Origin: Desulfosporosinus fructosivorans
GTDB taxonomy: Bacteria; Bacillota; Desulfitobacteriia; Desulfitobacteriales; Desulfitobacteriaceae
NCBI RefSeq assembly: GCF_004766045.1
Contig: NZ_SPQQ01000002.1
Span: forward strand, 248,001-312,000
Reading direction: 5' to 3'
Length of the DNA: 64,000 nucleotides
A program made the position numbers and the translations under genes. The notes under the pieces were generated by a model. That model worked only from the letters and a program-made list of their open reading frames with translations. It was not told the origin of the DNA and did not search any database. Shown here one piece after another: positions 43,056-52,044 of this stretch; the stretch's first letter is position 1, and the number at the start of each line of letters is the position of its first letter.

Positions 43056-46000
43056 CTAAAGTTCTGCGTTGGAGAAGTACCGAGCACAATACTCACTAGG
43101 ACTGAGAAAGTGATTAAGTGAATATTTTCCACATGTTTTAAAAAATTTATCAAAGTAATTCTTATCAGGCTTATTCCATACAAAGCCGACCCTTGCTAAG
43201 GCTTCCCTTGTTTTCTTGTTTTCCACATGAACACTCATCTTATTCATGTATTCTTTGATTTCATTTAAATACAAATTCAAAATACCTATATTTTCATCCT
43301 GCATATCTGCATTTACTAATTTAACAAATCCCTTAAATGACTTCATTCTATAGTCTACATTTGCCATTTTTAGCATTTTTCTATAGCTTATCTGATTGTC
43401 ATTAAATATGTGATAAATCTCACATTTGTCAGTTGTTCTAACAAGTTTAATAATGGCTTCTGCACATCTGTCGACTGGTGTAAAATCAATCGTCTTTAAT
43501 AATAATGCATAGGGTACAGCGTTAAGTTTTTTGAATGCGGCAATTCTATTAATAAATCCGTTTTCTTTTACATTTTGCTGGAATACTCCGTCACAATCTC
43601 TCCACATAACATTTCCAACTCGATAAATGCAAGCATCAAGCCCATTATCTAGGGCATCTATCACTTCCTTCTCAGCAAGATACTTACTATGAATGTACAC
43701 ATTGCTCTTATAATCCTGGCCAATAAATAAACTGCCTTCGTCAAACAACGGATTATTTCGATTCTGTTTAACTAATCCATCACCAGACACTGTAGTTGTG
43801 GAAACGTGATGTAACTTTGAATTTGATTTCAAGCTAAATGCAATTATTTCCTTTGTTCCTAGTACATTTGTTTTATAAAATTCATCCCAGATTCCGAAAT
43901 GTCTGACATTCGCGGCTGCATGAATTACTGTATCAACAGATTGTAATAGTTCTTCGTATTCTTCAAAGTTTAGGCCAAATTGCGGCTTATTTAAGTTACC
44001 TACTATTAGGATGATCCTCTCGCCTATTTCTTTTCTGTATGCATCTCCAAAATAATATTTCAGTGAATCTATAAAGCGATTGCCATCTCTAACAAGACAA
44101 AATATCCCAACTTCAGTGTTTTCCATAAGCTGTGATAATAAATGTGAACCTAAATAGCCAGTGGCCCCGGTTAAAAAGACATTTTTCATTTCATTTTTAT
44201 TCATAAAACACCTGAAGTTATTAGATATTCTTCCATAATTCCTATCATCGTTAAGAGTCTCTACTACTTGTCCGCCCAGATTAGCTGATAACAGCCTTAT
44301 TGTTGGGTATTCAAATACTTCTTTCGTCTTAATAGAGATATCCTGCGTTTCTGCCAATGTTTGATATCTAATAATGGTGAAAGAATTCCCTCCAAGGTCA
44401 TGAAAGAAGTGATCATCAATACTAATACTTTCGGCCTCAAACAATCCACATAGAATATCAGCAAGTTTTCTCTCCAATTCGTTCCTAGGTGCAACATATT
44501 CTTTTGTACGAATCTCCTCCAGTATTGGTGCAGGTAATGCTTTCCTATCCACTTTCCAGTTAGGAGAGAGCGGTATTGACTCCATTCTTAAAAAGTATGC
44601 TGGAATCATGTATTCCGGTAATGATTTGTTTAAAAAAGATCGCATATCGTTTATACATATTCCCTCACTGGAAACATAGTAGGCACATAAATATAGGTTT
44701 CCCCGTTTGTCCAAATTAGCGGAAACCACTGTCTGTTTAACAAAACCAGATTTATGTATTGCATCTTCTATTTCACCGAGCTCTATTCTTATTCCCCTAA
44801 TCTTTACCTGAAAATCACTTCTGCCAAGATGAACAATTTCACCATTATCACGCCAGTATCCGATATCCCCTGTTCTATATATTTTACTAGATTTGAAATA
44901 AGGATTTTTGATAAACATTTCTTCAGTTAATTCTGGTCGTTTATAATAGCCTGCCGCAAGTCCATCGCCGCCAATATATATATCTCCATTTTTCCCAACA
45001 GGAACTGGTTTCAAATATTTATCTAAAATAAGTATTTGCGTATTTGCCATTGGCTTGCCTATAGTAATGTTGTCTTCGGAAACCACCTCTGCCTTTGTCG
45101 ACCAAACAGTTGCCTCTGTTGGTCCATATATATTGAAAATTTTAGCTTTTGTCAATTTATTTAACTGCCCGTACAATGATACTGGAAAGGTTTCCCCTCC
45201 AAGAATAATTACTTTAAGTTTTTGTAAATACTGCAAATTATCTTTATCCGCTAATAACAGTTTCATCCTTGTAGGCGTCGTTTGAAGAATTTCAACCTCG
45301 TTTTTAATTATAAGTTGATTTAGCATAATTTGATTGTTTTGCTCATCCTCATTAGCCATAACTACTGTCAATCCATTTATCAAAGGTAGTAATGATTCAG
45401 TAACAAATATATCAAATGATATTGTAGTTACTGACACAAATCTTTTTAACATTTCAGAGATTATGCCAGTATAGATATTATTTTTATTATTATTGCAGAA
45501 GTTTACAGCTCCCTTGTGTGTTATAATCGTCCCTTTTGGTTTTCCCGAAGAGCCTGAGGTATAAATTAAATATGCTGTATCATTGGGAGTGTTAATATTT
45601 TCAAAGTTCTCAACTACTGGTTCTTCGAATTCAATATCTTCAATATATACTATATTGACCGCGATCCCAGACTTAAACTTCTTCGAAATTTCTCTCGAAG
45701 TAATAACTACACTAGCACAACTATCTTGAAGCATATAATTGACCCTCTCTTCTGGATATAAAGGGTCAATTGGTAGAAAGTTAGCTCCAGATTTTAGGAT
45801 GCCCAGTTGAGTAATAAGAATATTTTCACTTCTATTTAGCATCAGTCCGACAACGCCTTTAGTCTTTTCGCCCTTTTTTCTAATCATTTTAGCAAGAGCA
45901 TTAGCTTTTCTATTTATTTCTTGATAAGTGAACTTTGTATTCCCGAAAACTACAGCAATATTATCTGGTGACCTTTCTACCTGCTCCTCGAACAACTGAT

Positions 46001-47372
46001 GAATACACTTATCCCTTGGATAATCAGCATAAGTATCATTGAATTCATAAAGTAGTTGGTGTCTTTCCTTTTCGTCAACCAGTTCCATTTCACAAATCTT
46101 AATATCTTCATAATTTATTCCCTGAGCTAACAGGAGTGTAATTCTTTTATGTAAGTTATTAATCTCATCTTCCGTAAATAATTCTGTTAAATAATCATAA
46201 TGCAGCACAAAAACACCAGAGTCATCCCGGTCATCTATGTGAAGCTGAAGTTGTTCTGACAGGTGCCCACTAAAATACCAGCTTGTCTTAAAATCATAGC
46301 CAACGTTTGACTTTGATATTTTAGCATTCTGATAAGATACTGTGATATCGAACAGATTTTCCGTGATCTTATGTTTTTTCCTTACTTCCGATAATATCAA
46401 ATTATAGGGATACCTCTGATGACGGAAAACTGACATATGCTCAGCACTGATTCTTTTGCACAAATCATTGAAAGAGCCAAAATCATCAATTTGTATCTTC
46501 ATAGGAACAGTACTTACAAACATTCCGGTTGTTTCCTTTTCCCTAACACCACTGCGATTAAGCACAAGGGTACCTATGACCATATCCTGAATATCTAGGA
46601 ATCTACTTATATATATCGATAATACTGCTTCAAACAAAACTGCCGGTGAGGTCGAGTACTCTTTACAATAATTGCTTATGTCAATGGCCTCTTCGCCATC
46701 AACAATAAAAGTAAGTCTATTTGCTTTTGAACTATAAAAATCCTTATTCCTTATTTTTATTGCTGAAATATTTGGCCTGTCCTTGAATTTATTAAGCCAA
46801 TATTCCCTATCTTTTTGAAATTTAGCTGAATTCAGATATTCTTGCTCACTTAATATATATTCTATATATGAAGGTTTTGCTTCATCACACAATGCCGTGA
46901 AATTCTTAATCTGTCGATAAAACTCCATAGTCTGAGTTCCTAATAGCGAAATTGTCCATCCATCTGCGATCGTATGGTGGAATTTGATAAAGTAGCCCTG
47001 TTTACCGTTCCAAGCTTTAATCATCACAAATTCGAAAAGATCTGAATCTGCCTTTTCAAAGGGAATCTCCATTTTCTTAGATATCCAGGAATCCTGTTCG
47101 TCTTTTGTCTTACCTGTTAAATCTACGAACTCCAGTTTATTGTACTGGTAGTCCATTAAATACTGAACAGGTTGTTCATCAATGACCTTAATTCGTAGTC
47201 GAACAGAGTCATTTTTTTCGATGATTTTATTAATCGCCTTTTCCCATAACTCAAAGTCAAGGTCTTCATTTATAAGCAGAGTCCCTCCAATGCTTCCGAT
47301 CGAGGTGCCCTCAAAAAATCGCTCTGTTTCCCATATTCCAATTTGTGGTTGCGTAAATTCAAAATATTTCAT
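43056..47372 (-). CDS. Single-module NRPS, C-A-T-R (reductive release)
   Basis: About 1438 residues. Condensation domain (1-430) has active HHTIADG near 132. Adenylation domain (about 455-945) has LIYTSGSSGKPKG, FDIFVTES, NIYGPTEAT, YRTGDIG and NWKVDRK. The carrier domain has LGGNS near 996. The terminal reductase (about 1060-1430) has GATGYLGSH and YIHSK, so the thioester would leave as aldehyde or alcohol. Reading the ten specificity positions against GrsA gives D-I-T-Q-I-G-I-V-W-K, close to glycine codes (DILQLGLIWK type). A lone module starting with C suggests an acyl donor. ATG 47372 (after AGAGGTG) is 17 bases past the PPTase stop; an in-frame TTG at 47402 is the alternative. Confidence 0.92.
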   Translation of the reverse strand: MKYFEFTQPQIGIWETERFFEGTSIGSIGGTLLINEDLDFELWEKAINKIIEKNDSVRLRIKVIDEQPVQYLMDYQYNKLEFVDLTGKTKDEQDSWISKKMEIPFEKADSDLFEFVMIKAWNGKQGYFIKFHHTIADGWTISLLGTQTMEFYRQIKNFTALCDEAKPSYIEYILSEQEYLNSAKFQKDREYWLNKFKDRPNISAIKIRNKDFYSSKANRLTFIVDGEEAIDISNYCKEYSTSPAVLFEAVLSIYISRFLDIQDMVIGTLVLNRSGVREKETTGMFVSTVPMKIQIDDFGSFNDLCKRISAEHMSVFRHQRYPYNLILSEVRKKHKITENLFDITVSYQNAKISKSNVGYDFKTSWYFSGHLSEQLQLHIDDRDDSGVFVLHYDYLTELFTEDEINNLHKRITLLLAQGINYEDIKICEMELVDEKERHQLLYEFNDTYADYPRDKCIHQLFEEQVERSPDNIAVVFGNTKFTYQEINRKANALAKMIRKKGEKTKGVVGLMLNRSENILITQLGILKSGANFLPIDPLYPEERVNYMLQDSCASVVITSREISKKFKSGIAVNIVYIEDIEFEEPVVENFENINTPNDTAYLIYTSGSSGKPKGTIITHKGAVNFCNNNKNNIYTGIISEMLKRFVSVTTISFDIFVTESLLPLINGLTVVMANEDEQNNQIMLNQLIIKNEVEILQTTPTRMKLLLADKDNLQYLQKLKVIILGGETFPVSLYGQLNKLTKAKIFNIYGPTEATVWSTKAEVVSEDNITIGKPMANTQILILDKYLKPVPVGKNGDIYIGGDGLAAGYYKRPELTEEMFIKNPYFKSSKIYRTGDIGYWRDNGEIVHLGRSDFQVKIRGIRIELGEIEDAIHKSGFVKQTVVSANLDKRGNLYLCAYYVSSEGICINDMRSFLNKSLPEYMIPAYFLRMESIPLSPNWKVDRKALPAPILEEIRTKEYVAPRNELERKLADILCGLFEAESISIDDHFFHDLGGNSFTIIRYQTLAETQDISIKTKEVFEYPTIRLLSANLGGQVVETLNDDRNYGRISNNFRCFMNKNEMKNVFLTGATGYLGSHLLSQLMENTEVGIFCLVRDGNRFIDSLKYYFGDAYRKEIGERIILIVGNLNKPQFGLNFEEYEELLQSVDTVIHAAANVRHFGIWDEFYKTNVLGTKEIIAFSLKSNSKLHHVSTTTVSGDGLVKQNRNNPLFDEGSLFIGQDYKSNVYIHSKYLAEKEVIDALDNGLDACIYRVGNVMWRDCDGVFQQNVKENGFINRIAAFKKLNAVPYALLLKTIDFTPVDRCAEAIIKLVRTTDKCEIYHIFNDNQISYRKMLKMANVDYRMKSFKGFVKLVNADMQDENIGILNLYLNEIKEYMNKMSVHVENKKTREALARVGFVWNKPDKNYFDKFFKTCGKYSLNHFLSPSEYCARYFSNAEL

Positions 47373-47388
47373 TCTATATTTCACACCT

Positions 47389-48045
47389 CTAACAGTTTGC
47401 AAATTCTTTATTAAAACAATCTAGTGATACCTTCTCTAGATCAATTCTTATATTCCCCTTAGTACATACTGCTAATATAAATCGTTTCTCGGAAAAAGTA
47501 TTAATATTATAGCCAAGTCTATAAGCTTGGTTTTTGCCAATTTCATCAAACGTAATTATTTTCAAATCATTAATAATTCCTGTGCCTATTGCTTTTAGGA
47601 AACTCTCTTTCATTGTCCAATATCTAGTAAACTCTGCATCCATATTAATAGCAGCTTTGATCGTTTTTATCTCTGTCTGGGAACACACTTTCTTCAGAAT
47701 AGAATCATTCACGGGTCTAATCTCTTGGATGTCTATTCCAACCTCAAATGTAGAAATGACGCAGGCTGCCCCTTCTATGCAGTGGCTTAGGTTAAAGCAT
47801 ACGCTATCCGTATTCCATAGAAAGGGCTTTCCATACTCATTGTAACGAATCTCCATTAAACTTGTGTCTCTGCCTTCTTTCTTCAAGCCATAGAGTAGCA
47901 GTAAATATGCCAATATTGATAGAATCTTATCTCGATTATTTCCAAGTCGGTCCACTTTCATCATTCTTTCTTGAGAAAGCAATAATTTAGACCTGTTGAG
48001 AAATTTCTCATCTAGTGACTCGATCTCATCAAAATAATAAACCAT
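47389..48045 (-). CDS. 4'-phosphopantetheinyl transferase, Sfp type
   Basis: A 218-residue enzyme that moves phosphopantetheine from CoA to the Ser of carrier domains. Conserved motifs VGIDIQEIRPVN and YWTMKESFLKAIG (WxxKESxxK, Mg2+ and CoA binding) are present. Length and layout match Sfp/Gsp. It starts 2 bases after the carrier-like gene and ends just before the NRPS start, so it is surely the activator of that NRPS. A/T-rich like its neighbours. Confidence 0.94.
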   Translation of the reverse strand: MVYYFDEIESLDEKFLNRSKLLLSQERMMKVDRLGNNRDKILSILAYLLLLYGLKKEGRDTSLMEIRYNEYGKPFLWNTDSVCFNLSHCIEGAACVISTFEVGIDIQEIRPVNDSILKKVCSQTEIKTIKAAINMDAEFTRYWTMKESFLKAIGTGIINDLKIITFDEIGKNQAYRLGYNINTFSEKRFILAVCTKGNIRIDLEKVSLDCFNKEFANC

Positions 48046-48047
48046 TT

Positions 48048-48263
48048 CTAGACAACCTTCTCCAAGTATTCAACTACTTCACCGACTGTTCTAAATTGTT
48101 TGATGTGTTCTTCCGGTATCTCACTTCTTAATGAATCCTCGAAATCGCACCAGCATCTAAAAGGTGACGGGTATTTTATTAATACTTTCCAGTTAAGGGC
48201 TTTCTCTTCCGCGAGATGACTATTGAAGATCAGATTATTCCACTCTAACACTTCTACATTCAT
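48048..48263 (-). CDS. Small acyl-carrier-like protein lacking a clear phosphopantetheine motif
   Basis: A 71-residue protein with a good start (GGAAGG, nine bases, ATG 48263). The C-terminal half, FEDSLRSEIPEEH then IKQFRTVGEVVEYLEKVV, is the typical helix II-III-IV end of an acyl carrier protein, and FNSHLAEE resembles the segment before the active Ser. Between them the expected DSL is absent: the sequence is ALNWKVLIKYPSPFRCWCD, with only a Ser in YPSPF as a candidate and six extra residues in one alignment. It is either a degenerate or divergent carrier or a non-carrying partner. First gene of the PPTase-NRPS operon. It does not match MbtH. Confidence 0.6.
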   Translation of the reverse strand: MNVEVLEWNNLIFNSHLAEEKALNWKVLIKYPSPFRCWCDFEDSLRSEIPEEHIKQFRTVGEVVEYLEKVV

Positions 48264-48317
48264 TTGCCATATCCTTCCATGTTATCAAAAATAATCCTTT
48301 CTAGTGTAACAGGCCGT

Positions 48318-48347
48318 CTATAACAAAAATGAACCGCACCCTGTCAA
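48318..48347 (-). promoter_or_regulatory. Probable promoter of the carrier-PPTase-NRPS operon
   Basis: Minus-strand TTGACA, 18 bases, TTATAG, about 55 bases before the first start codon. The -35 hexamer lies in a sequence resembling an IS3-type end (48326-48356). Confidence 0.6.
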
Positions 48348-48356
48348 GTAGAAACC
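48326..48356. mobile_element. IS3-type end-like sequence, remnant
   Basis: AAATGAACCGCACCCTGTCAAGTAGAAAC resembles 56823-56875, where AAATGAACTGCCCCCTGTCA and AGTAGACAGTAGAAA are separated by a short insertion. The pattern (TGAACTGCCCCCTGTNAAGTAGACAG) is typical of IS3-group termini in Firmicutes. No transposase frame is present. Confidence 0.45.
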
Positions 48357-48401
48357 CAGAAAATATGCAACTGCTGTATATTTTCTTCTTTTAGACATGA
48401 A

Positions 48402-48463
48402 AAAGCTCCCATTAAGGGTAGACAGATTTTATTATTTAATCTGTCTACCTTAATGGGAGCTTT
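48402..48463 (-). terminator. Long hairpin terminator downstream of cobO
   Basis: AAAGCTCCCATTAAGG plus GTAGACAGATT pair with their complement over about 26 bases with a single-base bulge; the minus strand then reads TTTTTCATG. Unusually long for an intrinsic terminator. It separates cobO from the NRPS operon. A second small hairpin (GTGGGGA/TCCCCAC) lies at 48499-48524. Confidence 0.75.
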
Positions 48464-48551
48464 ATCAGACTGAAAATAGAAAGTGAAAAAGAAGGTCAGT
48501 GGGGAGAATGTTTAAATCCCCACCGAATCATTGAGCCAAGTGAGTTCGCGC

Positions 48552-49082
48552 TTAATACTCTATTCCCTCTCGCGCCATGATGCCCTGGTTCATGGGATGT
48601 TTGCGGGCAGTTATTTCCGAGACATAATCTGCTAACTCGATCAGCCTTGCTGGAGCATCCCTCCCGGTGAGTACTAGTTCTAGTTCTAATGGCTTGGTCT
48701 TAACAAGCTCGACTACTTCCTTCAGAGGCAGGTACCCGCAATTCACCGCAGCCATAATCTCGTCCATGATGATCAAATCCCATTCCCCGCTCTTGACGGC
48801 CTCAATAGTATAGTTCAAACCAATCCGCATCTCTCCCGATATACTTTTCATTTCTTCCTCTGTCATTCCCCAACTGAATTTGTCATTTTCTTTCTTACTA
48901 AATAGTTGAAAGCACGGTCCTAAACTGGCGATAATTTTCATCTCTCCAGTAGTCCATCCCTTTAGAAATTGAACCATGAGAACCTTAAGTCCCTGTCCAT
49001 ACGCCCTGATCCCCAACCCGATTGCTGCAGTCGTCTTCCCTTTCCCTGCACCAGTATAAATATGGATGAGCCCTTGTTGCAT
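48552..49082 (-). CDS. cobO: Cob(I)yrinic acid a,c-diamide/cobalamin adenosyltransferase
   Basis: A 176-residue enzyme of the CobA/CobO/BtuR family that transfers adenosyl from ATP to reduced corrinoid. The P-loop is IYTGAGKGKTTAAIGLGIRA at the N-terminus; VLMVQFLKGWTTGE, IIMDEIMAAVNCGYL and LVLTGRDAPARLIELAD are characteristic. It lies 45 bases downstream of the nrdG gene and probably belongs to the nrdDG transcript under the cobalamin riboswitch, which would link corrinoid status to its own activation step. Confidence 0.93.
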   Translation of the reverse strand: MQQGLIHIYTGAGKGKTTAAIGLGIRAYGQGLKVLMVQFLKGWTTGEMKIIASLGPCFQLFSKKENDKFSWGMTEEEMKSISGEMRIGLNYTIEAVKSGEWDLIIMDEIMAAVNCGYLPLKEVVELVKTKPLELELVLTGRDAPARLIELADYVSEITARKHPMNQGIMAREGIEY

Positions 49083-49127
49083 GCTTATTTCTCCCTACTA
49101 TAAGATTATTAATCAGAATCTCATTGC

Positions 49128-49811
49128 TCAGCGGACTCCAAACCCTCGAAAAGAGAAGGACAAATTCTTATCAAACCACTGAGATATTCTCTGCAGATCC
49201 TGCTTGTTCCCAGATACTTTTTTGAGATCCGTACTTTTACAGTTCTGCACGACATAGTTCGAAGCAATTTCAAAATCCAACATAATACTAGGTATATCAT
49301 CTGCTTCAAGTTCAGGGCATAGTGTTGTCCTGAACTCATGGGCAAGTCCGCTAGATTTAATGACTTCCACACTTTCCCGAATTGTCGATAATTCCAGACC
49401 TCTTATCTCTGTGACCTGCTCATATTTGCTCAGGGGAGCCTTTAAATCCATGGCGATGAAATCCAGCAACTGATCATCAATCAACGCTCTCAATTTCTCT
49501 GGATTTGTACCGTTTGTGTCAAGCTTTACGAGAAAACTCATTTCTTTTAATTCTTTGATAAAAATGTGGAGATGTTCTTGCAATGTAGGTTCTCCTCCGC
49601 TTATCACTATTGCATCGATCATTCCCTTTCTTTTGGCAAGGAATTCGAAAATTTTCTCAGGCCGAATGTTGTTGAAAGTCTTCTTAATCTCTAGCAGACC
49701 GACGTTGTGGCAATAACCACATCTGCAATTACAACCCTGCGTAAAAACTACAGACGCAATCTTACCTGGATAATCCACAAAGGAGGTCTTCACAAATCCG
49801 CCAATATTCAT
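49128..49811 (-). CDS. nrdG: Anaerobic ribonucleotide reductase activase (radical SAM)
   Basis: A 227-residue radical SAM enzyme that generates the glycyl radical on NrdD. The cluster motif CNCRCGYCHN (CxxxCxxC) is at about residues 28-37 in FTQGCNCRCGYCHNVGLLE, followed by DAIVISGGEPTLQ and LVKLDTNGTNP. It is of the longer NrdG2-like form. It overlaps nrdD by 4 bases (ATGA), a strong sign of coupled translation and joint function. Confidence 0.93.
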   Translation of the reverse strand: MNIGGFVKTSFVDYPGKIASVVFTQGCNCRCGYCHNVGLLEIKKTFNNIRPEKIFEFLAKRKGMIDAIVISGGEPTLQEHLHIFIKELKEMSFLVKLDTNGTNPEKLRALIDDQLLDFIAMDLKAPLSKYEQVTEIRGLELSTIRESVEVIKSSGLAHEFRTTLCPELEADDIPSIMLDFEIASNYVVQNCKSTDLKKVSGNKQDLQRISQWFDKNLSFSFRGFGVR

Positions 49812-51898
49812 CGAATCACCTCTGGGATTACGAATTTTTTCCTCTGGGCGTATTCTTCTTTCTTGCCAATATTATAGTTCTTTACTGGTCTAAGGTAACC
49901 TGTCACTCTGGACCAGACTTCGGCCTCGGCACCACATTCAGGGCAATTGAAATGTTCTCCGCTGAGGTATCCGTGAGAGTCGCAGATACTAAAGGTTGGT
50001 GTAATGGAGATGTAGGGGATTTTGTGTTTGTTAAATATTTTCTGAATCAGTCGCTTGCAAACACTGATATCCTCAACCGCTTCTCCCAGATAGAGGTGCT
50101 GAACTGTTCCCCCTGTGTAGAGAGACTGCAGTTCGTCCTGTAGCTTTAAAACCTCAAAAATATCATCCGTATACCCAACCGGAAGTTGGGTTGAGTTAGA
50201 ATAATAGGGAACTTCATCACTAGCCGTAATAATAGAGTCATACCTCTTCGTATCAAGCATTGCCAGACGGTATGATGTTCCCTCTGCTGGGGTCGCCTCT
50301 AAATTGTAGACGTTTCCGGTCTCATGTTGGAATTTAAGCAATAGCTCTCGCAAATAGTTCATGACAGTCACCGAGAACTCGCGACCGTCTTCTGTTTCGA
50401 TTCCTTTCCCCATGAAATTCAGTAACGCCTCATGCATGCCGACGATCCCGATCGTACTGAAATGATTGTGCCAATAATGCCCAGTCCGTTCCTTTGCATG
50501 TCTCAAATAATTACAGGAATAGGGATACAGTCCCCTCGCTGACTGCTGCTCAATAATTTTCCGCTTGATTTCCAAGGCCGTACGCCCGATTTCAGCCATT
50601 TGTCTCAGACGTTCTATAAATTCCTGAGTTGTCTCGGAGAGATACGCTATTCTGGGCAGGTTAATGGTAAATACCCCGATAGATCCGGTGAGAGGATTGC
50701 TTCCGAATAACCCCCCACCCCTTTTTCTCAGTTCGCCAGTATCCAGCCTTAACCTACAGCACATAGAGACGGCATCTTCGGGAGACAGATCTGAGTTTAC
50801 ATAATTGGCGAAATAAGGTATTCCATACTTACAAGTAATTCTCATAAAGGCGTCCACGACAGGACTTTCCCAATCAAAGTCTTGAGTAATATTCAGGGTA
50901 GGGATCGGAAATGTAAACACTCTTCCCTTGGAATCCCCTTCTAGCATCACCTCACAGAACGCCAAGTTGAACAGATCCAATTCTTCCTGAAACTCTCCAT
51001 ATTTATCCTCCGTATAGGTTCCGCCCATGATCACCTGCTCATCTCTCAACGTAGAAGGCACCTTGATGTCAAACGTAAGGTTGGAAAAGGGGCACTGAAA
51101 TCCGACCCTCGTGGGGACATTGATGTTAAACACAAATTCTTGCAAGCACTGTTTGACTTGGGTAAACGTCAATTGGTCATTCCGTATAAACGGCGCACAA
51201 AAGGTGTCAAAACTTGACCAAGCCTGTGCTCCGGCAGTTTCACCTTGTGTCGTAAAGGTAGAATTAACGATTTGCCCTAGGAACGATCGCAAATGTTTGG
51301 CGGGAGCGCTTTCTACCTTGCCAGGTACTCCTCCGAAGCCGTCAAGCAGAAGCTGTCTTAAGTCCCAGCCTGCACAATAAGGTCCAAAAAAGCCTAGGTC
51401 ATGGATATGGCAGTCTCCACTCACATGAGCCTCTCGAACTTCCTGAGGATAGATTTCATAAAGCCAATACTTTTTGGTAAACACTTCTCGAATGTAATTG
51501 TTTAAACCATTGATACTTTTTTGGGTGTTCGCATTTTCAGAAACTTGCCAGTCCCTATCTCCTAAATAATCGGAGAACATTTCTATTGTAGCCCCAATGA
51601 GAGCATCCATTTCACGGGTGCTTTTCCGTTTCTGACGGTAAAGGATGAAAGCTTTGGCTGTTTTGGCGTGTCCGTTTTCGATCAGGACTTTTTCGACGAT
51701 ATCTTGGATCGATTCGACGTCCGGTTGACCGTCTCTAAACTCCCTTTTTAATACATCGACAATCTGTCTGCCTATTTCCTCTGCACGCTCATAGTCCGAT
51801 CCTCCACAAGCTGTGGCGGCTTTAAAAATTGCATGCACGATTTTCTCTTGCTTGAAACCCTCAAGTCTCCCGTTTCGTTTAATAATTTCCGTGATCAT
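49808..51898 (-). CDS. nrdD: Anaerobic (class III) ribonucleoside-triphosphate reductase
   Basis: A 696-residue glycyl radical enzyme reducing NTPs to dNTPs without oxygen. An ATP-cone sits at residues 1-95 (ITEIIKRNGRLEGFKQEKIV). Catalytic-barrel segments include CHIHDLGFFGPYCAGWDLRQ. The C-terminal zinc site is CDSHGYLSG and FNCPECGAE, and the glycyl radical loop reads RVTGYLRPV then NYNIGKKEEY. ATG 51898 follows AGGAGGT. Its leader has a cobalamin riboswitch with a terminator, so high coenzyme B12 should reduce expression. No class II reductase gene is in this window. Confidence 0.95.
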   Translation of the reverse strand: MITEIIKRNGRLEGFKQEKIVHAIFKAATACGGSDYERAEEIGRQIVDVLKREFRDGQPDVESIQDIVEKVLIENGHAKTAKAFILYRQKRKSTREMDALIGATIEMFSDYLGDRDWQVSENANTQKSINGLNNYIREVFTKKYWLYEIYPQEVREAHVSGDCHIHDLGFFGPYCAGWDLRQLLLDGFGGVPGKVESAPAKHLRSFLGQIVNSTFTTQGETAGAQAWSSFDTFCAPFIRNDQLTFTQVKQCLQEFVFNINVPTRVGFQCPFSNLTFDIKVPSTLRDEQVIMGGTYTEDKYGEFQEELDLFNLAFCEVMLEGDSKGRVFTFPIPTLNITQDFDWESPVVDAFMRITCKYGIPYFANYVNSDLSPEDAVSMCCRLRLDTGELRKRGGGLFGSNPLTGSIGVFTINLPRIAYLSETTQEFIERLRQMAEIGRTALEIKRKIIEQQSARGLYPYSCNYLRHAKERTGHYWHNHFSTIGIVGMHEALLNFMGKGIETEDGREFSVTVMNYLRELLLKFQHETGNVYNLEATPAEGTSYRLAMLDTKRYDSIITASDEVPYYSNSTQLPVGYTDDIFEVLKLQDELQSLYTGGTVQHLYLGEAVEDISVCKRLIQKIFNKHKIPYISITPTFSICDSHGYLSGEHFNCPECGAEAEVWSRVTGYLRPVKNYNIGKKEEYAQRKKFVIPEVIR

Positions 51899-51941
51899 CG
51901 GTTAAATTACCTCCTAATTTCATGCTTTAGCTAATCGCAAT

Positions 51942-51977
51942 AAAAAAAGTCCCTCGACGACGAGCGCCAAGAGACTA
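51942..51977 (-). terminator. Riboswitch terminator before nrdD
   Basis: On the minus strand AGTCTCTTGGCG and CGTCGAGGGACT pair over 12 bases, then TTTTTTT. An upstream CTACGAGCG (52029-52021) can pair with the CGCTCG in its loop region, a plausible antiterminator. Confidence 0.85.
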
Positions 51978-52044
51978 TGTATTTCCCTATAATACAATAC
52001 TTAATAAGAACCCCCCTATCGCTCGTAGAGTTGTTAGTTCATGA

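Noticed and set aside
42953..43183. 76-codon frame at the NRPS 3' end
   Set aside because: Overlaps the reductase domain in another frame; no binding site.
48048..48263. MbtH-like protein as partner of the NRPS
   Set aside because: The conserved MbtH Trp and NxE patterns are absent; the C-terminal half is carrier-like.
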